From positions 1-64,000 of the forward strand of contig NZ_CP115541.1 of NCBI RefSeq assembly GCF_031834595.1: DNA of 64,000 nucleotides, read 5' to 3'. Below are positions 7,884-18,231 of the stretch, piece by piece. Source of the DNA: Stenotrophomonas oahuensis (lineage in GTDB: Bacteria > Pseudomonadota > Gammaproteobacteria > Xanthomonadales > Xanthomonadaceae). Under the pieces are notes generated by a model that saw nothing but the letters and a program-made list of their open reading frames with translations, did no database searches and was not told where the DNA came from. The translations under genes and the position numbers were made by a program. Every line of letters begins with the position of its first letter. The first letter of the stretch is position 1.

Positions 7884-9224
7884 ATGTCATTCGTCGAAAA
7901 TCTGATCGAACAGGTCGCCCGGGCCACCGGCCTCGGCGACAACACCCGCAAGTTCGTCGGTGTCCTGGCCAGCTACATCTTCAGCCGGCCAGACGGGTTC
8001 AGAGGATTCCAAAAACTGTTCCAGAAGGCCGGGCTCGGCGGCATTTTCCAGTCCTGGGAAAGCGGCAGCCCCAGCATGCGCGACATTGAACCGGGGCAGA
8101 TCCAGAACGCTCTGGGTGCACGCGACGTCAACGCAATTGCGGAAAAGGCCGGCGTCTCAGCCCCCCTGATCGGCGGGCTCATCGCCAAGACGTTGCCCCT
8201 GCTGGTGCGTTCGCTGACTGCCGGCGGGAACATTCCCAGCGGCATTCCCGCTTCGCTGGCCGGCCTGACCGGCGGCAACCTCGACTGGGGCAACAACAAG
8301 ATCACCCACCTGCGTGGCAACCGCAAACGCGGCAGCTTCTGGCGCTGGCTGCTGCCAATCCTCGCCCTGCTGGCGCTGGCCTATTGCGGCTGGCACATGC
8401 GCGGCAAATCGCCGCCGGTCGGCACGCCTGCCGCGGCCACGGCCCCGATGGCCGCAACCGATGGCACCGCGCAGTCGATCGGCGCGCCTACGTTCGCGTT
8501 CCAGAACAGTGGGGGCACGGTGGATGTGAGCGGAACGCTCGCCACCGCAGCAGAGAAGTTCCAACTGCTGGATGCGCTGAAAGCCACGTTCGGCAGCGAC
8601 AAGGTGCGTGCCCGCCTCGACGTGGATGCCAGCGTCAAGCCCGTCACCTGGCTGGACCGGTTCAAGGCCATGCTGCCCGGCCTGAAAGCCGACGGCCTGA
8701 AGTTCGCCTTCAACGGTGATGCAGTGAAACTGGACACCAGTGCCCTGCCCGAGGCTGAGCGCGTGGCGGTCAGTTCACTGTTCCAGGAGAAGTTGCCAGC
8801 GGTGAAGGTAGAAGGGCTATTTGATCGCGGCGTCAAAGCCATCCAGGAGCTCAAAGCTGGCTACAACGCCAGCGATCTCACCAAGGCATTGAACCTGACC
8901 ACGGTGAAGTTCGAAACCGGCTCGGCCAACCTGACCCGCAGCAGCCAGGAAATCATCCGCCAGGCCGCCGAGGCAATTGAAGGCGCACCGGCCGGTACCC
9001 GCGTGGAAGTGGGCGGGCATACTGACAGCCAGGGCGATGCCACCAGCAACCAGCTGCTGAGCGAGCAGCGGGCGCGGGCCGTGGCCGATGCCTTGATTGC
9101 CGAAGGGGTGCCAGCGGAGCGGCTGGCAGCGCGTGGGTTCGGGTCGAACCGGCCGGTGGGCGACAACAGCACCGACGCCGGGCGCGCGGCGAACCGCCGC
9201 ATTGGGTATGAGGTGATGCGGTAG
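7884..9224 (+). CDS. YidB-like/OmpA-domain fusion protein
   Basis: A 446-residue envelope protein. Residues 1-145 (LIEQVARATGLG, GLGGIFQSW, AEKAGVSAPLIGGLIAKTLP) look like a YidB/DUF937 domain. One membrane segment (about 153-172, WRWLLPILALLALAY) follows, then a BON-like stretch to about 320. The end is an OmpA C-terminal peptidoglycan-binding domain: NLTTVKFETGSANLT, VGGHTDSQGDATSNQLLSEQRA, ARGFGSNRP. It probably links the inner membrane to the cell wall. Its TAG stop is supplied by the GTAG of a SMAG element. I start at MSFVENL (7884). It lies alone, convergent with proA. Confidence 0.8.
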   Translation: MSFVENLIEQVARATGLGDNTRKFVGVLASYIFSRPDGFRGFQKLFQKAGLGGIFQSWESGSPSMRDIEPGQIQNALGARDVNAIAEKAGVSAPLIGGLIAKTLPLLVRSLTAGGNIPSGIPASLAGLTGGNLDWGNNKITHLRGNRKRGSFWRWLLPILALLALAYCGWHMRGKSPPVGTPAAATAPMAATDGTAQSIGAPTFAFQNSGGTVDVSGTLATAAEKFQLLDALKATFGSDKVRARLDVDASVKPVTWLDRFKAMLPGLKADGLKFAFNGDAVKLDTSALPEAERVAVSSLFQEKLPAVKVEGLFDRGVKAIQELKAGYNASDLTKALNLTTVKFETGSANLTRSSQEIIRQAAEAIEGAPAGTRVEVGGHTDSQGDATSNQLLSEQRARAVADALIAEGVPAERLAARGFGSNRPVGDNSTDAGRAANRRIGYEVMR

Positions 9225-9278
9225 GCAACGACCGTTGGTCGTTGCATGGGTAGGTAACGACCAACGGTCGTTACCTAC
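9221..9278. repeat. SMAG repeat pair between ompA-like gene and proA
   Basis: GTAG-headed palindromes at 9221-9245 and 9250-9278 (core ACGACC-N2-GGTCGT) fill the gap between two convergent genes. The first GTAG contains the TAG stop of the OmpA-domain gene, and the last CTAC contains the TAG stop of proA on the minus strand. Confidence 0.85.
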
Positions 9279-10525
9279 CTCCGCGTCTGCCCTTCCCCGC
9301 GCACCACAAACCTTTCCACGGTCAATGCCTCCAGCCCCATCGGCCCATACGCATGCAGCCGCGTGGTCGAGATGCCGATCTCCGCGCCCAGCCCCAACTC
9401 GCCGCCGTCGGAAAAGCGCGATGAGGCATTCACCATCACCACCGCTGAACGCAACGCCTGCACGAAGCGTTCGGCCGCTGCTGCATCCTCGGTGACGATC
9501 ACCTCGGTGTGATCCGAGCTGTACTGCTGGATATGCGCCAGCGCCTGTTCCAGGTCATCCACCACGCGGACGGCCAGAATGAGATCCAGGTATTCGGCGG
9601 CGTAATCTTCATCGGTGGCTTCAGCGGCCTGCGGCAGCCACTGCCGCGCATGCGCGTCGGCACGCAGCTGCACGCCACGTTCCGCCAGTGCCTTTCCGGC
9701 CTGCGGCAGGAAGTCGGCTGCCACGTCGACATGCACCAGCAGCGTCTCCAGCGAGTTGCACGCGGCCGGGCGGCTGCACTTGCCGTCTACCAGCAGGTCT
9801 ACTGCGCGCTGCAGGTTCGCGGCGCGGTCCACATACAGATGGCACACGCCCTTGTAGTGCTTGATCACCGGCACGCGTGCGTGTTCGGCGACGAAACGGA
9901 TCAGCCCTTCACCACCGCGCGGAATGGCCAGGTCGATCACCTCGTTGAGCTGCAGCAGTTCCAGCATGGTTTCGCGGCGCAGGTCTTCCACCAAGGTCAG
10001 CGCCGCATCCGGCACGCCGGCGTCGCGCAGGGCGCGCTTGAGTGCGGCGGCAATCGCGGTGTTGGAGTGGATCGCTTCCGAGCCACCGCGCAGAATCACC
10101 CCGTTACCGGCCTTGATGCACAGCGCGGCGGCGTCGGCTGTCACGTTGGGGCGCGCTTCGTAGATCATCGCGATCACGCCGAGTGGCACGCGCACCTTCT
10201 GTACGCGGATGCCGTTGGGGCGGATGTCATCGCGGGTGATCGCGCCGACCGGGTCGGGCAGCGCGGCCACTTCGCGCAGGGCGGCGCTGATGGTGGCCAG
10301 GCGCGATGGGTTGAGCGCGAGGCGGTCGAGCATGGCGCTGCCGGTGCCTTTGGCTTCGGCGGCGGCGAGATCGCGGGTGTTGGCGGCGAGGATGGTGGCG
10401 GCATCGGCGTCGAGGGCATCGGCCATGCCGTTGAGCAGCGCGGTTTTGGCGCTGGAGGAGAGCTGTGCGAGGTGTTGTGCGGCGGCGCGGCAGGCCAGGG
10501 CCTGGGTGCGGATGTCATCAGCCAT
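9275..10525 (-). CDS. proA: Gamma-glutamyl phosphate reductase
   Basis: Reduces L-glutamyl 5-phosphate to glutamate semialdehyde with NADPH, the second step of proline synthesis, in the cytosol. At 416 residues it is full length. The aldehyde-dehydrogenase-like fold shows the catalytic cysteine in [10 protein letters not shown] and the nucleotide-binding stretch [12 protein letters not shown]. It is the last gene of the arginine-proline operon, separated from proB by four SMAG units in a 174-base gap, which may lower its expression relative to proB. Confidence 0.96.
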   Translation of the reverse strand: MADDIRTQALACRAAAQHLAQLSSSAKTALLNGMADALDADAATILAANTRDLAAAEAKGTGSAMLDRLALNPSRLATISAALREVAALPDPVGAITRDDIRPNGIRVQKVRVPLGVIAMIYEARPNVTADAAALCIKAGNGVILRGGSEAIHSNTAIAAALKRALRDAGVPDAALTLVEDLRRETMLELLQLNEVIDLAIPRGGEGLIRFVAEHARVPVIKHYKGVCHLYVDRAANLQRAVDLLVDGKCSRPAACNSLETLLVHVDVAADFLPQAGKALAERGVQLRADAHARQWLPQAAEATDEDYAAEYLDLILAVRVVDDLEQALAHIQQYSSDHTEVIVTEDAAAAERFVQALRSAVVMVNASSRFSDGGELGLGAEIGISTTRLHAYGPMGLEALTVERFVVRGEGQTRR

Positions 10526-10537
10526 TAGGAATTCCTC

Positions 10538-10680
10538 GTAGAGCCACGCCCTGCGTGGCTGCGGGGTGGGTCGAAGCCACGCAGGGCGTGGCTCTACGTG
10601 TTATCAGGCATGGCGTTTGACGCGCATGGCGCGTCACTACGCTTCCGGATCCCCCGTAGTGACACGCCATGCGTGTCATC
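10538..10680. repeat. Cluster of four SMAG repeats between proB and proA
   Basis: Two inverted pairs: GTAGAGCCACGCC at 10538-10562 facing GGCGTGGCTCTAC ending at 10597, and GACGCGCATGGCGCGTC ending CACTAC at 10640 facing GTAGTGACACGCC at 10656-10680. They form strong hairpins inside the operon. Confidence 0.85.
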
Positions 10681-10699
10681 GCGGCACCGGAACGCGCAC

Positions 10700-11839
10700 T
10701 CACACCAGCACCATATCGTCACGGTGAATCACGTTACCGCCATAGTTGTACCCCAGCACCCCTTCAATCTCCCGCGAATGCCGCCCGGCCACGCGCCGGA
10801 TGTCACTCGCAGAATACTGGCTCACCCCACGCGCCAGCACCACATCGCCGGCGTCGCCACGCAGCCGCACCTGCACCATGTCGCCGCGCCGGAATTCACC
10901 CTCGGCGGTGGTCACCCCACCCGGCAGCAACGAAGCACCCTTCTCCCGCAGGGCCCGCGCCGCGCCTTCATCGATCACAATCGCCCCGGTCTCCAGCGGC
11001 GCATGCCGCAGCCAGTACTTGCGGGCAGCCTCTCGGCTCTGCCCGGCATGGATACGGGTGCCGAACAGCCGCCCCTGCGCCAGCGCGCGCATTACATCGG
11101 CATCGCGGCCATTGAACAGGCAGGTATCAATGCCCACCCTGCCCGCCTTGGCGGCAGCTTCAAGCTTGGTATGCATGCCGCCAGTGCCGGCACCACTGCC
11201 AGCCCCGCCGGCCATCGCCAGTACGGTCGTGGTCAACTCGCGTACGTCGTGGATCGGAACGGCCGCAGGATCGCGACGCGGATCAGCGCTGTACAGACCG
11301 TCAATATCGGTGGCGATGAACAGCACGTCGGCGTCGATCAACGCCGCCACGGTAGCGGCCAGGTTGTCGTTGTCGCCCAGCTTCAGTTCGTCCACCGACA
11401 CGGTGTCGTTCTCGTTCACCACTGGCAAGGTGCCCAACCGCAGCAGTTCGTTGAGCGTGGCGCGCGCGTTGAGATAGCGACGACGGTTGCGCAGGTCGTC
11501 GTGAGTGAGCAGCACCTGCGCCACCGGCCGCTCGAAAAATCGCTGCCACAAGCCAATCAACTGCGCCTGGCCCAATGCGGCCAACGCTTGGCGTGCGGCC
11601 ATGGCCGCACCGGCTTCCAATGCGCGCGGCACAATCGCGCGACCCGCGGCCACGGCACCAGAAGAAACAATCACCACCTCGCGCCCAGCCTGCACATGCG
11701 CCGACACAAACTGCGCCAAGCCCAGCGCGTGGCGCGGCGACAAGCCACCGCCATCCGCAGCCAGCAGGCTGCTGCCGACCTTGAGCACAGCCCGCCGCCA
11801 CGAGGGCAACGCTTGTTCGGGGAAACGCGATGCGGTCAT
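10700..11839 (-). CDS. proB: Glutamate 5-kinase
   Basis: Phosphorylates glutamate, the first step of proline synthesis, and is usually feedback-inhibited by proline. The 379 residues comprise an amino-acid-kinase domain (VLKVGSSLL near 20, VSSGAVAAG, NENDTVS, GTGGMHTKLEAA) and a C-terminal PUA domain from about 280 (ARALREKGASLLPGGV). It follows the YciI-like gene by 30 bases, so it belongs to the arginine operon and proline synthesis is coupled to it. Confidence 0.96.
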   Translation of the reverse strand: MTASRFPEQALPSWRRAVLKVGSSLLAADGGGLSPRHALGLAQFVSAHVQAGREVVIVSSGAVAAGRAIVPRALEAGAAMAARQALAALGQAQLIGLWQRFFERPVAQVLLTHDDLRNRRRYLNARATLNELLRLGTLPVVNENDTVSVDELKLGDNDNLAATVAALIDADVLFIATDIDGLYSADPRRDPAAVPIHDVRELTTTVLAMAGGAGSGAGTGGMHTKLEAAAKAGRVGIDTCLFNGRDADVMRALAQGRLFGTRIHAGQSREAARKYWLRHAPLETGAIVIDEGAARALREKGASLLPGGVTTAEGEFRRGDMVQVRLRGDAGDVVLARGVSQYSASDIRRVAGRHSREIEGVLGYNYGGNVIHRDDMVLV

Positions 11840-11869
11840 GGCAGCTACCAGTAATGGGGTCAGGTGGGG

Positions 11870-12130
11870 TTAGCGGGTCAACCACTCGTGCACATGCAGG
11901 TCCGACGCCTGCATCGTCACCAGCGGATCGCGGGCGACGATGGCTTCGGCCTCGGCAAGGCTTCCCACATTGCAGAGCACATAGGCCCCGCCGCTGCCGT
12001 CGCTGAAGCCACCGGTCAAGTGCAGCTGGCCGGCAGCACGCAGCGCATCAAGGAAGTCGCGGTGCGGCTGCACGGCGGCGGCAGTGAACCCGGGCAGACG
12101 GATCGCCATCACCAGGTAAAGGGTCGCCAT
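11870..12130 (-). CDS. YciI-family protein
   Basis: An 86-residue YciI-like protein of ferredoxin-like fold, with the conserved His (PHRDFL, residue 23) and Asp (VARDPLV). Related proteins form dimers and their role is mostly unknown. Its ATG overlaps the argH stop codon by one base (TGATG), so translation is coupled. Its fixed place between argH and proB hints at a part in amino-acid metabolism, but this is only inference. Confidence 0.75.
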   Translation of the reverse strand: MATLYLVMAIRLPGFTAAAVQPHRDFLDALRAAGQLHLTGGFSDGSGGAYVLCNVGSLAEAEAIVARDPLVTMQASDLHVHEWLTR

Positions 12131-13425
12131 CAGACCAGCGCCGCCCAGCGCGTGCGCAGTTCGTCCAGACGCAGGTCGGCCGCCGCACCCGGCGACACGC
12201 GCGCGGCAAGGCTGCCTTCCGGCGTGCGACCCTGGCCCGCCGTATCGGCCGAGGCCGCAGCCGCCTTGTAGGCTTCACGGAACGGCACACCGGCAACAGC
12301 CGCTTCGACGGCGACGTCGGTGGCGTACATGCCCGAATCGATGGCGGCGCGCAGCTTGTCATCGCGCCACTCGAGGTTGGCCAGCAGCGCCGGCAGCAGT
12401 TCCAGTGCCGGAATGCCGCGACCGAAGCCATGGAAGATCGCCCCCTTGCTGCTCTGCAGGTCGCGGTGATAGCCGGACGGCAGCGACAGCAGCTGCTCGA
12501 TCTCGGTACGCGCGGCGGCCACGGCCGCATGGGTGGCACGCAGCAGTTCGACCACGTCAGGGTTGCGCTTGTTCGGCATGATCGAGCTGCCGGTGGTGTA
12601 CTGCGCTGGCAGCGCCACGAAACCGAACTCGCCGCTGGTGAACAGCGACAGGTCCCAGGCGATGCGACGCAGATCCAGCGTGGCACCGCCGAGGGCTTCC
12701 AGCGCGGCCAGCTCGAACTTGCCGCGCGACAGCTGCGCGTAGATCGGCGAGATCTGCATGCGCGCAAAGCCCAGCGCTTCGGTGGTGTGGCTGCGATCCA
12801 GCGGCAGGTTGACGCCGTAGCCGGCCGCGGTGCCCAGCGGATTGGCGTCGATCAGCGCGTAGGTGTCGTGCGCGCGGATGGCATTGTCGATGAAGGCTTC
12901 GGCCCAGCCGGCCCACCACATGCCCGCCGAGGAAACCACAGCGCGCTGGATGTGGGTATACCCCGGCAGCGGAATGTCCTTCTCGGCTTCGGCGCGGTCC
13001 AGCGCGACCTTGGCGATCTCGCGGCTCAGCTCGGCCACGCGCAGCAGCTTGTCCTTCAGCCACAGGCGGGTGGCGACCAGGATCTGGTCGTTGCGGCTGC
13101 GCCCGGTGTGGATGCGGCGGCCGGCATCGCCGAGGCGCTCGGTCAGGCGCGCTTCGATGGCCGAATGGCAATCCTCGAAACGCTCATCGAGCACGAACGC
13201 GCCGCTGCGGAAATCGTCGGCAAGGATGTCCAGCTCGCGCAGCAGGCCGTCCAGCTCTTCACTGCTGAGGATGCCGATGTGCTGCAGGCCCTGCGCATGC
13301 GCCTTGCTGGCGGTCACGTCGTACAGGAAAAACTCGCGGTCAAGGATGACGTCATCGCCGGCCAGGAAGGTCTGGATTTTCGCATCCACCGCCACGCCGG
13401 GCTTCTGCCACAGAAGGTCTGCCAT
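12130..13425 (-). CDS. argH: Argininosuccinate lyase
   Basis: Splits argininosuccinate to arginine and fumarate, the last step of arginine synthesis. The fumarase-superfamily signature is the catalytic loop [27 protein letters not shown] is the substrate-binding motif. At 431 residues it is a little shorter than the roughly 460 usual elsewhere. The start is the ATG at 13425 ([10 protein letters not shown]), 13 bases after argC; longer frames run back into argC. Minus-strand operon member. Confidence 0.95.
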   Translation of the reverse strand: MADLLWQKPGVAVDAKIQTFLAGDDVILDREFFLYDVTASKAHAQGLQHIGILSSEELDGLLRELDILADDFRSGAFVLDERFEDCHSAIEARLTERLGDAGRRIHTGRSRNDQILVATRLWLKDKLLRVAELSREIAKVALDRAEAEKDIPLPGYTHIQRAVVSSAGMWWAGWAEAFIDNAIRAHDTYALIDANPLGTAAGYGVNLPLDRSHTTEALGFARMQISPIYAQLSRGKFELAALEALGGATLDLRRIAWDLSLFTSGEFGFVALPAQYTTGSSIMPNKRNPDVVELLRATHAAVAAARTEIEQLLSLPSGYHRDLQSSKGAIFHGFGRGIPALELLPALLANLEWRDDKLRAAIDSGMYATDVAVEAAVAGVPFREAYKAAAASADTAGQGRTPEGSLAARVSPGAAADLRLDELRTRWAALV

Positions 13426-13438
13426 TGTCTTGCTCCAA

Positions 13439-14395
13439 TCAATGCGGAATTGCGGTGAGCTCGTCCAGGCCCAGGGCCAGGTTGAGGTTCTGCATGGCCT
13501 GGGTGGCCGCGCCCTTGAGCAGGTTGTCCAGGGTGGCGACCACGACCACGCGCTTGCCACCCGGGGCGACGTCGAAGCCACCGATCTGCACGCCGTGGCG
13601 GCCGGCGATGTGGCTCACCCAGGGGGCCTGGTCGATCACTTCAACCAACGGCTCGTGCGCGTAGAAGGCCTGGTACCGGGCCAGGATCTGCTCGCGGGTC
13701 ATCATCTCGGTCAGCCAGAGGTTGACGGTCATGGTGATGCCACGGAAATGCGGGGCCACGTGCGGCATGAACTCCACCGGCACGCGCAGGTGCGCGGACA
13801 CTTCGCGCTCGTGTACGTGGTTGGTGAGCGCATACGGCATCAGGTTGTCGGCCAGCAGCTCGGGGTTGTTCTTGTCCGACGGCGTGGTGCCGGCACCGGA
13901 GTAACCGGACACACCAAAGCACTGCGGCGGGCCGGCCAGCTGGGTCAGCAGCGGGCTGATCGCCAGCTGCATGGCGGTGGCGTAGCAGCCGGGGTTGCTG
14001 ATGTGCTTCTGGCCAACGTAATCACCGCGGGTCAGTTCGGGCAGGCCGTAGTACCAGCTGCCTTCGAAACGATGGTCGGCGGACAGGTCAACGATGACGG
14101 TGTCCGGCTTGGCGGCGTGGAGCGCGGCCACAAACGGGGCCGAGAGATTGTTCGGCAGTGCGAGGATCACCGCGTCCATGCCCTTGGCGGCCACGGCGTC
14201 GGCGTCGAGGTTTTCAAAATGCAATCCGCCGGTGATCTCCGGGTAATGGTCACCCACGCGCTGGCCGGCCAGCTCGCGCGAGGACACGAAGCCCAGCTGC
14301 AGGTTCGGGTGGGCGGCGATCAGCTTGATCAGCTCGGCCCCGGTGTGGCCACGTGCGCCGACGATGCCAACGGTGAAGTTCTTGGAAGTGCTCAT
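13439..14395 (-). CDS. argC: N-acetyl-gamma-glutamyl-phosphate reductase
   Basis: Third enzyme of arginine synthesis, reducing N-acetylglutamyl phosphate with NADPH. The Rossmann motif [15 protein letters not shown] opens the 318-residue protein, and the catalytic cysteine lies in [13 protein letters not shown]. The start is the ATG at 14395 (MSTSKNF), which places the nucleotide-binding motif at residue 10 as expected; upstream extension would overlap the kinase gene. It is 14 bases after argB/A. Confidence 0.95.
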   Translation of the reverse strand: MSTSKNFTVGIVGARGHTGAELIKLIAAHPNLQLGFVSSRELAGQRVGDHYPEITGGLHFENLDADAVAAKGMDAVILALPNNLSAPFVAALHAAKPDTVIVDLSADHRFEGSWYYGLPELTRGDYVGQKHISNPGCYATAMQLAISPLLTQLAGPPQCFGVSGYSGAGTTPSDKNNPELLADNLMPYALTNHVHEREVSAHLRVPVEFMPHVAPHFRGITMTVNLWLTEMMTREQILARYQAFYAHEPLVEVIDQAPWVSHIAGRHGVQIGGFDVAPGGKRVVVVATLDNLLKGAATQAMQNLNLALGLDELTAIPH

Positions 14396-14409
14396 GCGGT
14401 TCTCTTCGC

Positions 14410-15738
14410 TCAGCCCAGCAGGCTGGGGGTGCGGGCAGCGCAGTGGTCGACGTAGCTGCGGATCCGCTCGAAACCGTCCGCGCCAAACCAGAACACCTTC
14501 CAGTGATCCTGTTTGTAGCAGCCGTCGGATTCGGCGTAATAGAAATGATTGATCGGGTTGCCGTGGCGCGAGCGCCAGAACAGCTGCGGGGTTTCTTCCA
14601 GCATCACGTTCCACACGGCGCGCCCCAGGCCTTCGCCCTGTGCATCATCGAGCACAGCGAACTTGTCCAGGTACACGCCTTCAGCCTCGTCGGTGAGGAT
14701 CACCGCGGCGCGGTAGTTCTCGCTGACATAGGCACGCAGCAGCTTGGTCTTGTCGAAGTAGTCCGGCACCAGGGTGCGGCCGAAGCTGGATTCGATCAGG
14801 CCCTTCAGGCGCGGCAGGTCCAGTTCGCTCCAGGAAGTTGCACGCAGCACCTTCTCACCCTTGCGCACCAGCGTGCCTGAGCCCTTGTGGGTGAACAGTT
14901 CCTTGGCCAGGTCGGCCGGACGGGTGATCGACACCGACGATTCCAGCGGCAGGCGGTCGAGCAGGTCTTTGATCTGTTCGATCTTCACCTTCATGCCGCC
15001 ATGGATCCACGTCTGGGCAATCAGATGGTCATACTCGGTGGACAGGTTGATCGAGTCGATTACCTTGCCTTCTTCGTCAAGCAGACCGCCGGTGCCGGTG
15101 AGGAAGATGATCTTGTACGGCTGCAGTTCCTGCACCAGCTCGTTGGCGGCAAAGTCTGCATTGACGTTGAGGATCTGGCCGCAGCGGGTTTCACCCAGGC
15201 TGGTGATCACCGGAATGGAGCCGGCGCGCAGGCTGGCTTCAATCGGAGCAAGGTTGACCTTCTTCACCTCGCCCACCAGACCGTAGGTGGCCTGATCCAG
15301 GTACTCGGCTTCGAACACGCCACCGGTGATGGAAGTGGCGCGTGCACCATTCTGCTGCAGCGCTTCCACCAGCTGCAGGTTGGACTGCTGGAACACCCGG
15401 CGCACTATCGCCAGGCCTTCCGGCGAGGTCACGCGCAGGCCGTTGACAGTTTCCTTGACGATGCCCGCGGCGGACAGCTCGGCATCCAGCTGCGGGCCCG
15501 CGCCGTGCAGCACGATCGGGGTCAGGCCCACTTCCTGCAGGAACGACAGCGAGGAGGTCAGCGCGTCGAGGTCGTCGCGCAGCACCGCGCCGCCGACCTT
15601 GACCACGGCAAAGCGCTTGGCGTCCAGCTGCGAAAAGCGCTTCAGGTACTGGCTGATCTCCTTCGCGCTGGCCATGCTGGAGAGCAGGCGCACGATGGTC
15701 TGGCGGGTCTGGCGGTGGGGCTGGAGTGCAGGAGACAT
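14410..15738 (-). CDS. argB: Bifunctional N-acetylglutamate synthase/kinase
   Basis: Residues 1-285 form an amino-acid-kinase domain (VVKVGGAVL near 46, [17 protein letters not shown]). The rest is a GNAT acetyltransferase domain ([26 protein letters not shown] with the acetyl-CoA P-loop). This is the vertebrate-like NAGS/K type described from Xanthomonas campestris, which does both the first and second steps of arginine synthesis and is feedback-inhibited by arginine. No separate argA is in the cluster. I start at [10 protein letters not shown] (442 residues); MMSASQ at 15810 is possible but has a low-complexity N terminus. Confidence 0.9.
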   Translation of the reverse strand: MSPALQPHRQTRQTIVRLLSSMASAKEISQYLKRFSQLDAKRFAVVKVGGAVLRDDLDALTSSLSFLQEVGLTPIVLHGAGPQLDAELSAAGIVKETVNGLRVTSPEGLAIVRRVFQQSNLQLVEALQQNGARATSITGGVFEAEYLDQATYGLVGEVKKVNLAPIEASLRAGSIPVITSLGETRCGQILNVNADFAANELVQELQPYKIIFLTGTGGLLDEEGKVIDSINLSTEYDHLIAQTWIHGGMKVKIEQIKDLLDRLPLESSVSITRPADLAKELFTHKGSGTLVRKGEKVLRATSWSELDLPRLKGLIESSFGRTLVPDYFDKTKLLRAYVSENYRAAVILTDEAEGVYLDKFAVLDDAQGEGLGRAVWNVMLEETPQLFWRSRHGNPINHFYYAESDGCYKQDHWKVFWFGADGFERIRSYVDHCAARTPSLLG

Positions 15739-15810
15739 TTCGGTTTCGTCACAAGCGGCCGCAGCCGCAGGAAGGGGGAACGTCGCAGCAGGCTGCGACG
15801 CGCTCATCAA

Positions 15811-16899
15811 TCAGGCACCGGCGGCGATGATGCGGTGCACGGAATCGGTGTAACGCTGCAGCTGCTCCAGCGTCACGAACTCATCGGCGGTGTGCGCCTG
15901 GGCGATATCGCCCGGGCCATACACCATCGTGGTGTAGCCACCGGCCGAGAACAGCGAGGCCTCGGTCCAGAAGTCCACCGCGTTGCCAATCGGAATGTCC
16001 AGCGCATCGGCGACGTCGCGCGCCAGCAGGCGGCGATGTTCGGCTTCAGCGATGTCACCCGCCGGCAGGCTGGGGCCACGGAAGGTTTCGGTGAACAGTG
16101 CCGCTTCCGGTTCGGCGAAGCCGGCAAAGGTGGCCAGCAGCGCGTCGATATCCATCGACGGCAGCGGGCGGAAGCCAAAACGCAGTTCGGCCGCCGGCGC
16201 AATCATATTGGCCTTGATGCCGCCTTCCACGCGACCGATGTTGAAGCGCAGGCCAGTCAGCCCGCCGAAGCGCGCGTGGGCCAGCGACTCCACATGGTCC
16301 AGTGCGCGGTTGCCCCAGCGCATGGCCTGGTGCAGCGCGCTGGCGGCCGCATCCTGTTTGCCGGACGCGTGCCCTGCCCGCCCGGCGAACTGCATCAGCA
16401 CCGAGCTGATGCCACGGTGCGCGAGCACCGCTTCGCTCATGGTCGGCTCGGCCACCAGCACCGCTTCATACGGAATGCCACGGGCCAGGAACGCCGCGAT
16501 GCAACGCGGGTCGTTGGCTTCTTCGTCGCTGGAGAACAGGAACGCGGCGTCGCCGTCGCTGGCGTTGGCCGCGGCCACCAGTGCAGCGGCGGCACCCTTG
16601 ATGTCGCACACACCCAGGCCGATCACCCGGTCTTCGGCGCGCCGCATTACATGCGGGTCGGCACTCCAGTGCGGGGAATCGGGCACGGTATCCAGATGCA
16701 CGTTGAACAGATACTTCGGCGTACCGCGCACCGCATACAGGCTGACCGCACCGGCACCGTGGTCGATCACCTCGACGTTGAACCCGGGCAGGTTCGCACG
16801 CAGGTAATCGAAGATGCCGCCGGTGGTGATCGCACGCGGCGGATTGCGGGTGTCGAACGACACCAGGGCCTGCAGGTGGTTGAGCGTTTGTTCAAGCAT
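15811..16899 (-). CDS. argE: N-acetylcitrulline/acetylornithine deacetylase
   Basis: An M20-family zinc hydrolase of 362 residues with metal ligands in HLDTVPDS, GVCDIKG, SSDEEAND and VAEPTM. In xanthomonads, which carbamoylate N-acetylornithine, this enzyme removes acetate from N-acetylcitrulline to give citrulline. The neighbouring N-acetylornithine carbamoyltransferase makes that role the best inference. It lies between argG and the NAGS/K gene; a SMAG pair separates it from argG. Confidence 0.9.
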   Translation of the reverse strand: MLEQTLNHLQALVSFDTRNPPRAITTGGIFDYLRANLPGFNVEVIDHGAGAVSLYAVRGTPKYLFNVHLDTVPDSPHWSADPHVMRRAEDRVIGLGVCDIKGAAAALVAAANASDGDAAFLFSSDEEANDPRCIAAFLARGIPYEAVLVAEPTMSEAVLAHRGISSVLMQFAGRAGHASGKQDAAASALHQAMRWGNRALDHVESLAHARFGGLTGLRFNIGRVEGGIKANMIAPAAELRFGFRPLPSMDIDALLATFAGFAEPEAALFTETFRGPSLPAGDIAEAEHRRLLARDVADALDIPIGNAVDFWTEASLFSAGGYTTMVYGPGDIAQAHTADEFVTLEQLQRYTDSVHRIIAAGA

Positions 16900-16914
16900 G
16901 AATCAAAGTTTCCT

Positions 16915-16976
16915 GTGGAGCCGGGCATGGCCCGGCACTACATGGGTGGGCGTAGTGCCGGGCCATGCCCGGCAAC
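16915..16976. repeat. SMAG repeat pair between argG and argE'
   Basis: GCCGGGCATGGCCCGGC ending in CACTAC (16941) faces GTAGTGCCGGGCC at 16952. The pair makes a strong inverted repeat inside the arginine operon. Confidence 0.85.
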
Positions 16977-16989
16977 CAAGCGGTGCTGA

Positions 16990-18186
16990 TCAGCGATTGA
17001 CCTGCGCGTACAAGGTCGAGCTCATACCGAAGAGCTTGATGAAGCCCTCGGCCTCCTCCACACCCCAATCCGCCGACTGCGCATACGTCGCGCCCTTGGC
17101 ATTGAGCAGGTGCGGCGACTTCACCGCCACCGCATCCACGCGGCCGCCACGGGTTTCCAGCACCACTTCGCCGTTGACCTTGCCCTGCGAAGACTTCAGG
17201 AAGGCTTCGATGTCGGTCTTCAGCGGGTCGTGGTAGAAGCCTTCGTACACCAGCTCCACCCACTTGCGTGCGACGTCCGGCTTGAAGCGGTTCTGCTGCT
17301 TGGTCAGCACGGCATCTTCCAGCGCGCGGTGCGCGGTCAGCAGCGAGACCAGGCCCGGGGCTTCGAACACGATGCGGCCCTTCAGACCGATCACGGTGTC
17401 GCCGGTGTACACACCACGGCCCACGCCGTACGGGGCAAACAGCTTGTTGAGCTGGGCCAGGATCTGCTCGCCCGGCAGCGCCTTGCCGTTCAGTTCAACC
17501 GCTTCGCCTTCGACGAACTTCAGGGTGACGTGCAGCGCTTCGGTCGGCCACTGCTCACGCGGTGCACACCAGCCGCGCGCGCCTTCGCCCGGGGCTTCCC
17601 AACGGTCGATCTCGCCGCCGGACATGGTGACGCCCAGCAGGTTCTCGTTGATGGTGTAGGCCTGCTGCTTGGCGCGCACGCCGAAGCCACGCTCTTCCAG
17701 GTACTTCTGCTCGTAGGCGCGGGTCTGGGTGTGTTCCTTCTGGATTTCACGGATCGGCGCGACGATCTGGTAGTCGCCCAGCGCCTTCACCGCCAGGTCG
17801 AAACGCACCTGGTCGTTGCCCATGCCGGTGCAGCCGTGGGCGATGATGTTGGTGCCCAGTTCGGCAGCGCGCTTCAGCGCGGCGTCGACGATCAGGTAAC
17901 GGTCGGACACCAGCAGCGGGTACTGGCCCTGGTAACCTTCGCCGGCCCACACGAACGGCTTGACGAAGCCCTTCCAGATGGCCGGGCCACCGTCGACGGT
18001 GACGTGGCTGGTGACGCCCAGTTCGGCGGCGCGCTTTTCGATGAAGTCGCGTTCCTCGTCATCCACGCCGCCGGTGTCGGCGAACACGGTATGCACGTTG
18101 TAGCCGCGTTCCTGCAGGTAGGGCACGCAGAAGCTGGTGTCGAGTCCGCCGGAGAAGGCCAGGACGATGTCTTTGTTCGTGGTCAT
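16990..18186 (-). CDS. argG: Argininosuccinate synthase
   Basis: Joins citrulline and aspartate using ATP. The pyrophosphatase-type ATP loop [11 protein letters not shown] sits at residues 9-19; [13 protein letters not shown] and [16 protein letters not shown] are further family motifs. Full length at 398 residues. It follows argF' by 45 bases and is second in the operon. This branch, which starts [14 protein letters not shown], matches the long-standing xanthomonad type. Confidence 0.96.
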   Translation of the reverse strand: MTTNKDIVLAFSGGLDTSFCVPYLQERGYNVHTVFADTGGVDDEERDFIEKRAAELGVTSHVTVDGGPAIWKGFVKPFVWAGEGYQGQYPLLVSDRYLIVDAALKRAAELGTNIIAHGCTGMGNDQVRFDLAVKALGDYQIVAPIREIQKEHTQTRAYEQKYLEERGFGVRAKQQAYTINENLLGVTMSGGEIDRWEAPGEGARGWCAPREQWPTEALHVTLKFVEGEAVELNGKALPGEQILAQLNKLFAPYGVGRGVYTGDTVIGLKGRIVFEAPGLVSLLTAHRALEDAVLTKQQNRFKPDVARKWVELVYEGFYHDPLKTDIEAFLKSSQGKVNGEVVLETRGGRVDAVAVKSPHLLNAKGATYAQSADWGVEEAEGFIKLFGMSSTLYAQVNR

Positions 18187-18231
18187 GGGGGTGAGGTCCG
18201 ATTGCGATGTATGGGTGATTTCTGGAATGGA

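Noticed and set aside
12863..16989. Long plus-strand frames antisense to the arginine genes
   Set aside because: Pure shadows: low-complexity Gln/His/Val translations and no start context; the minus strand encodes the enzymes.
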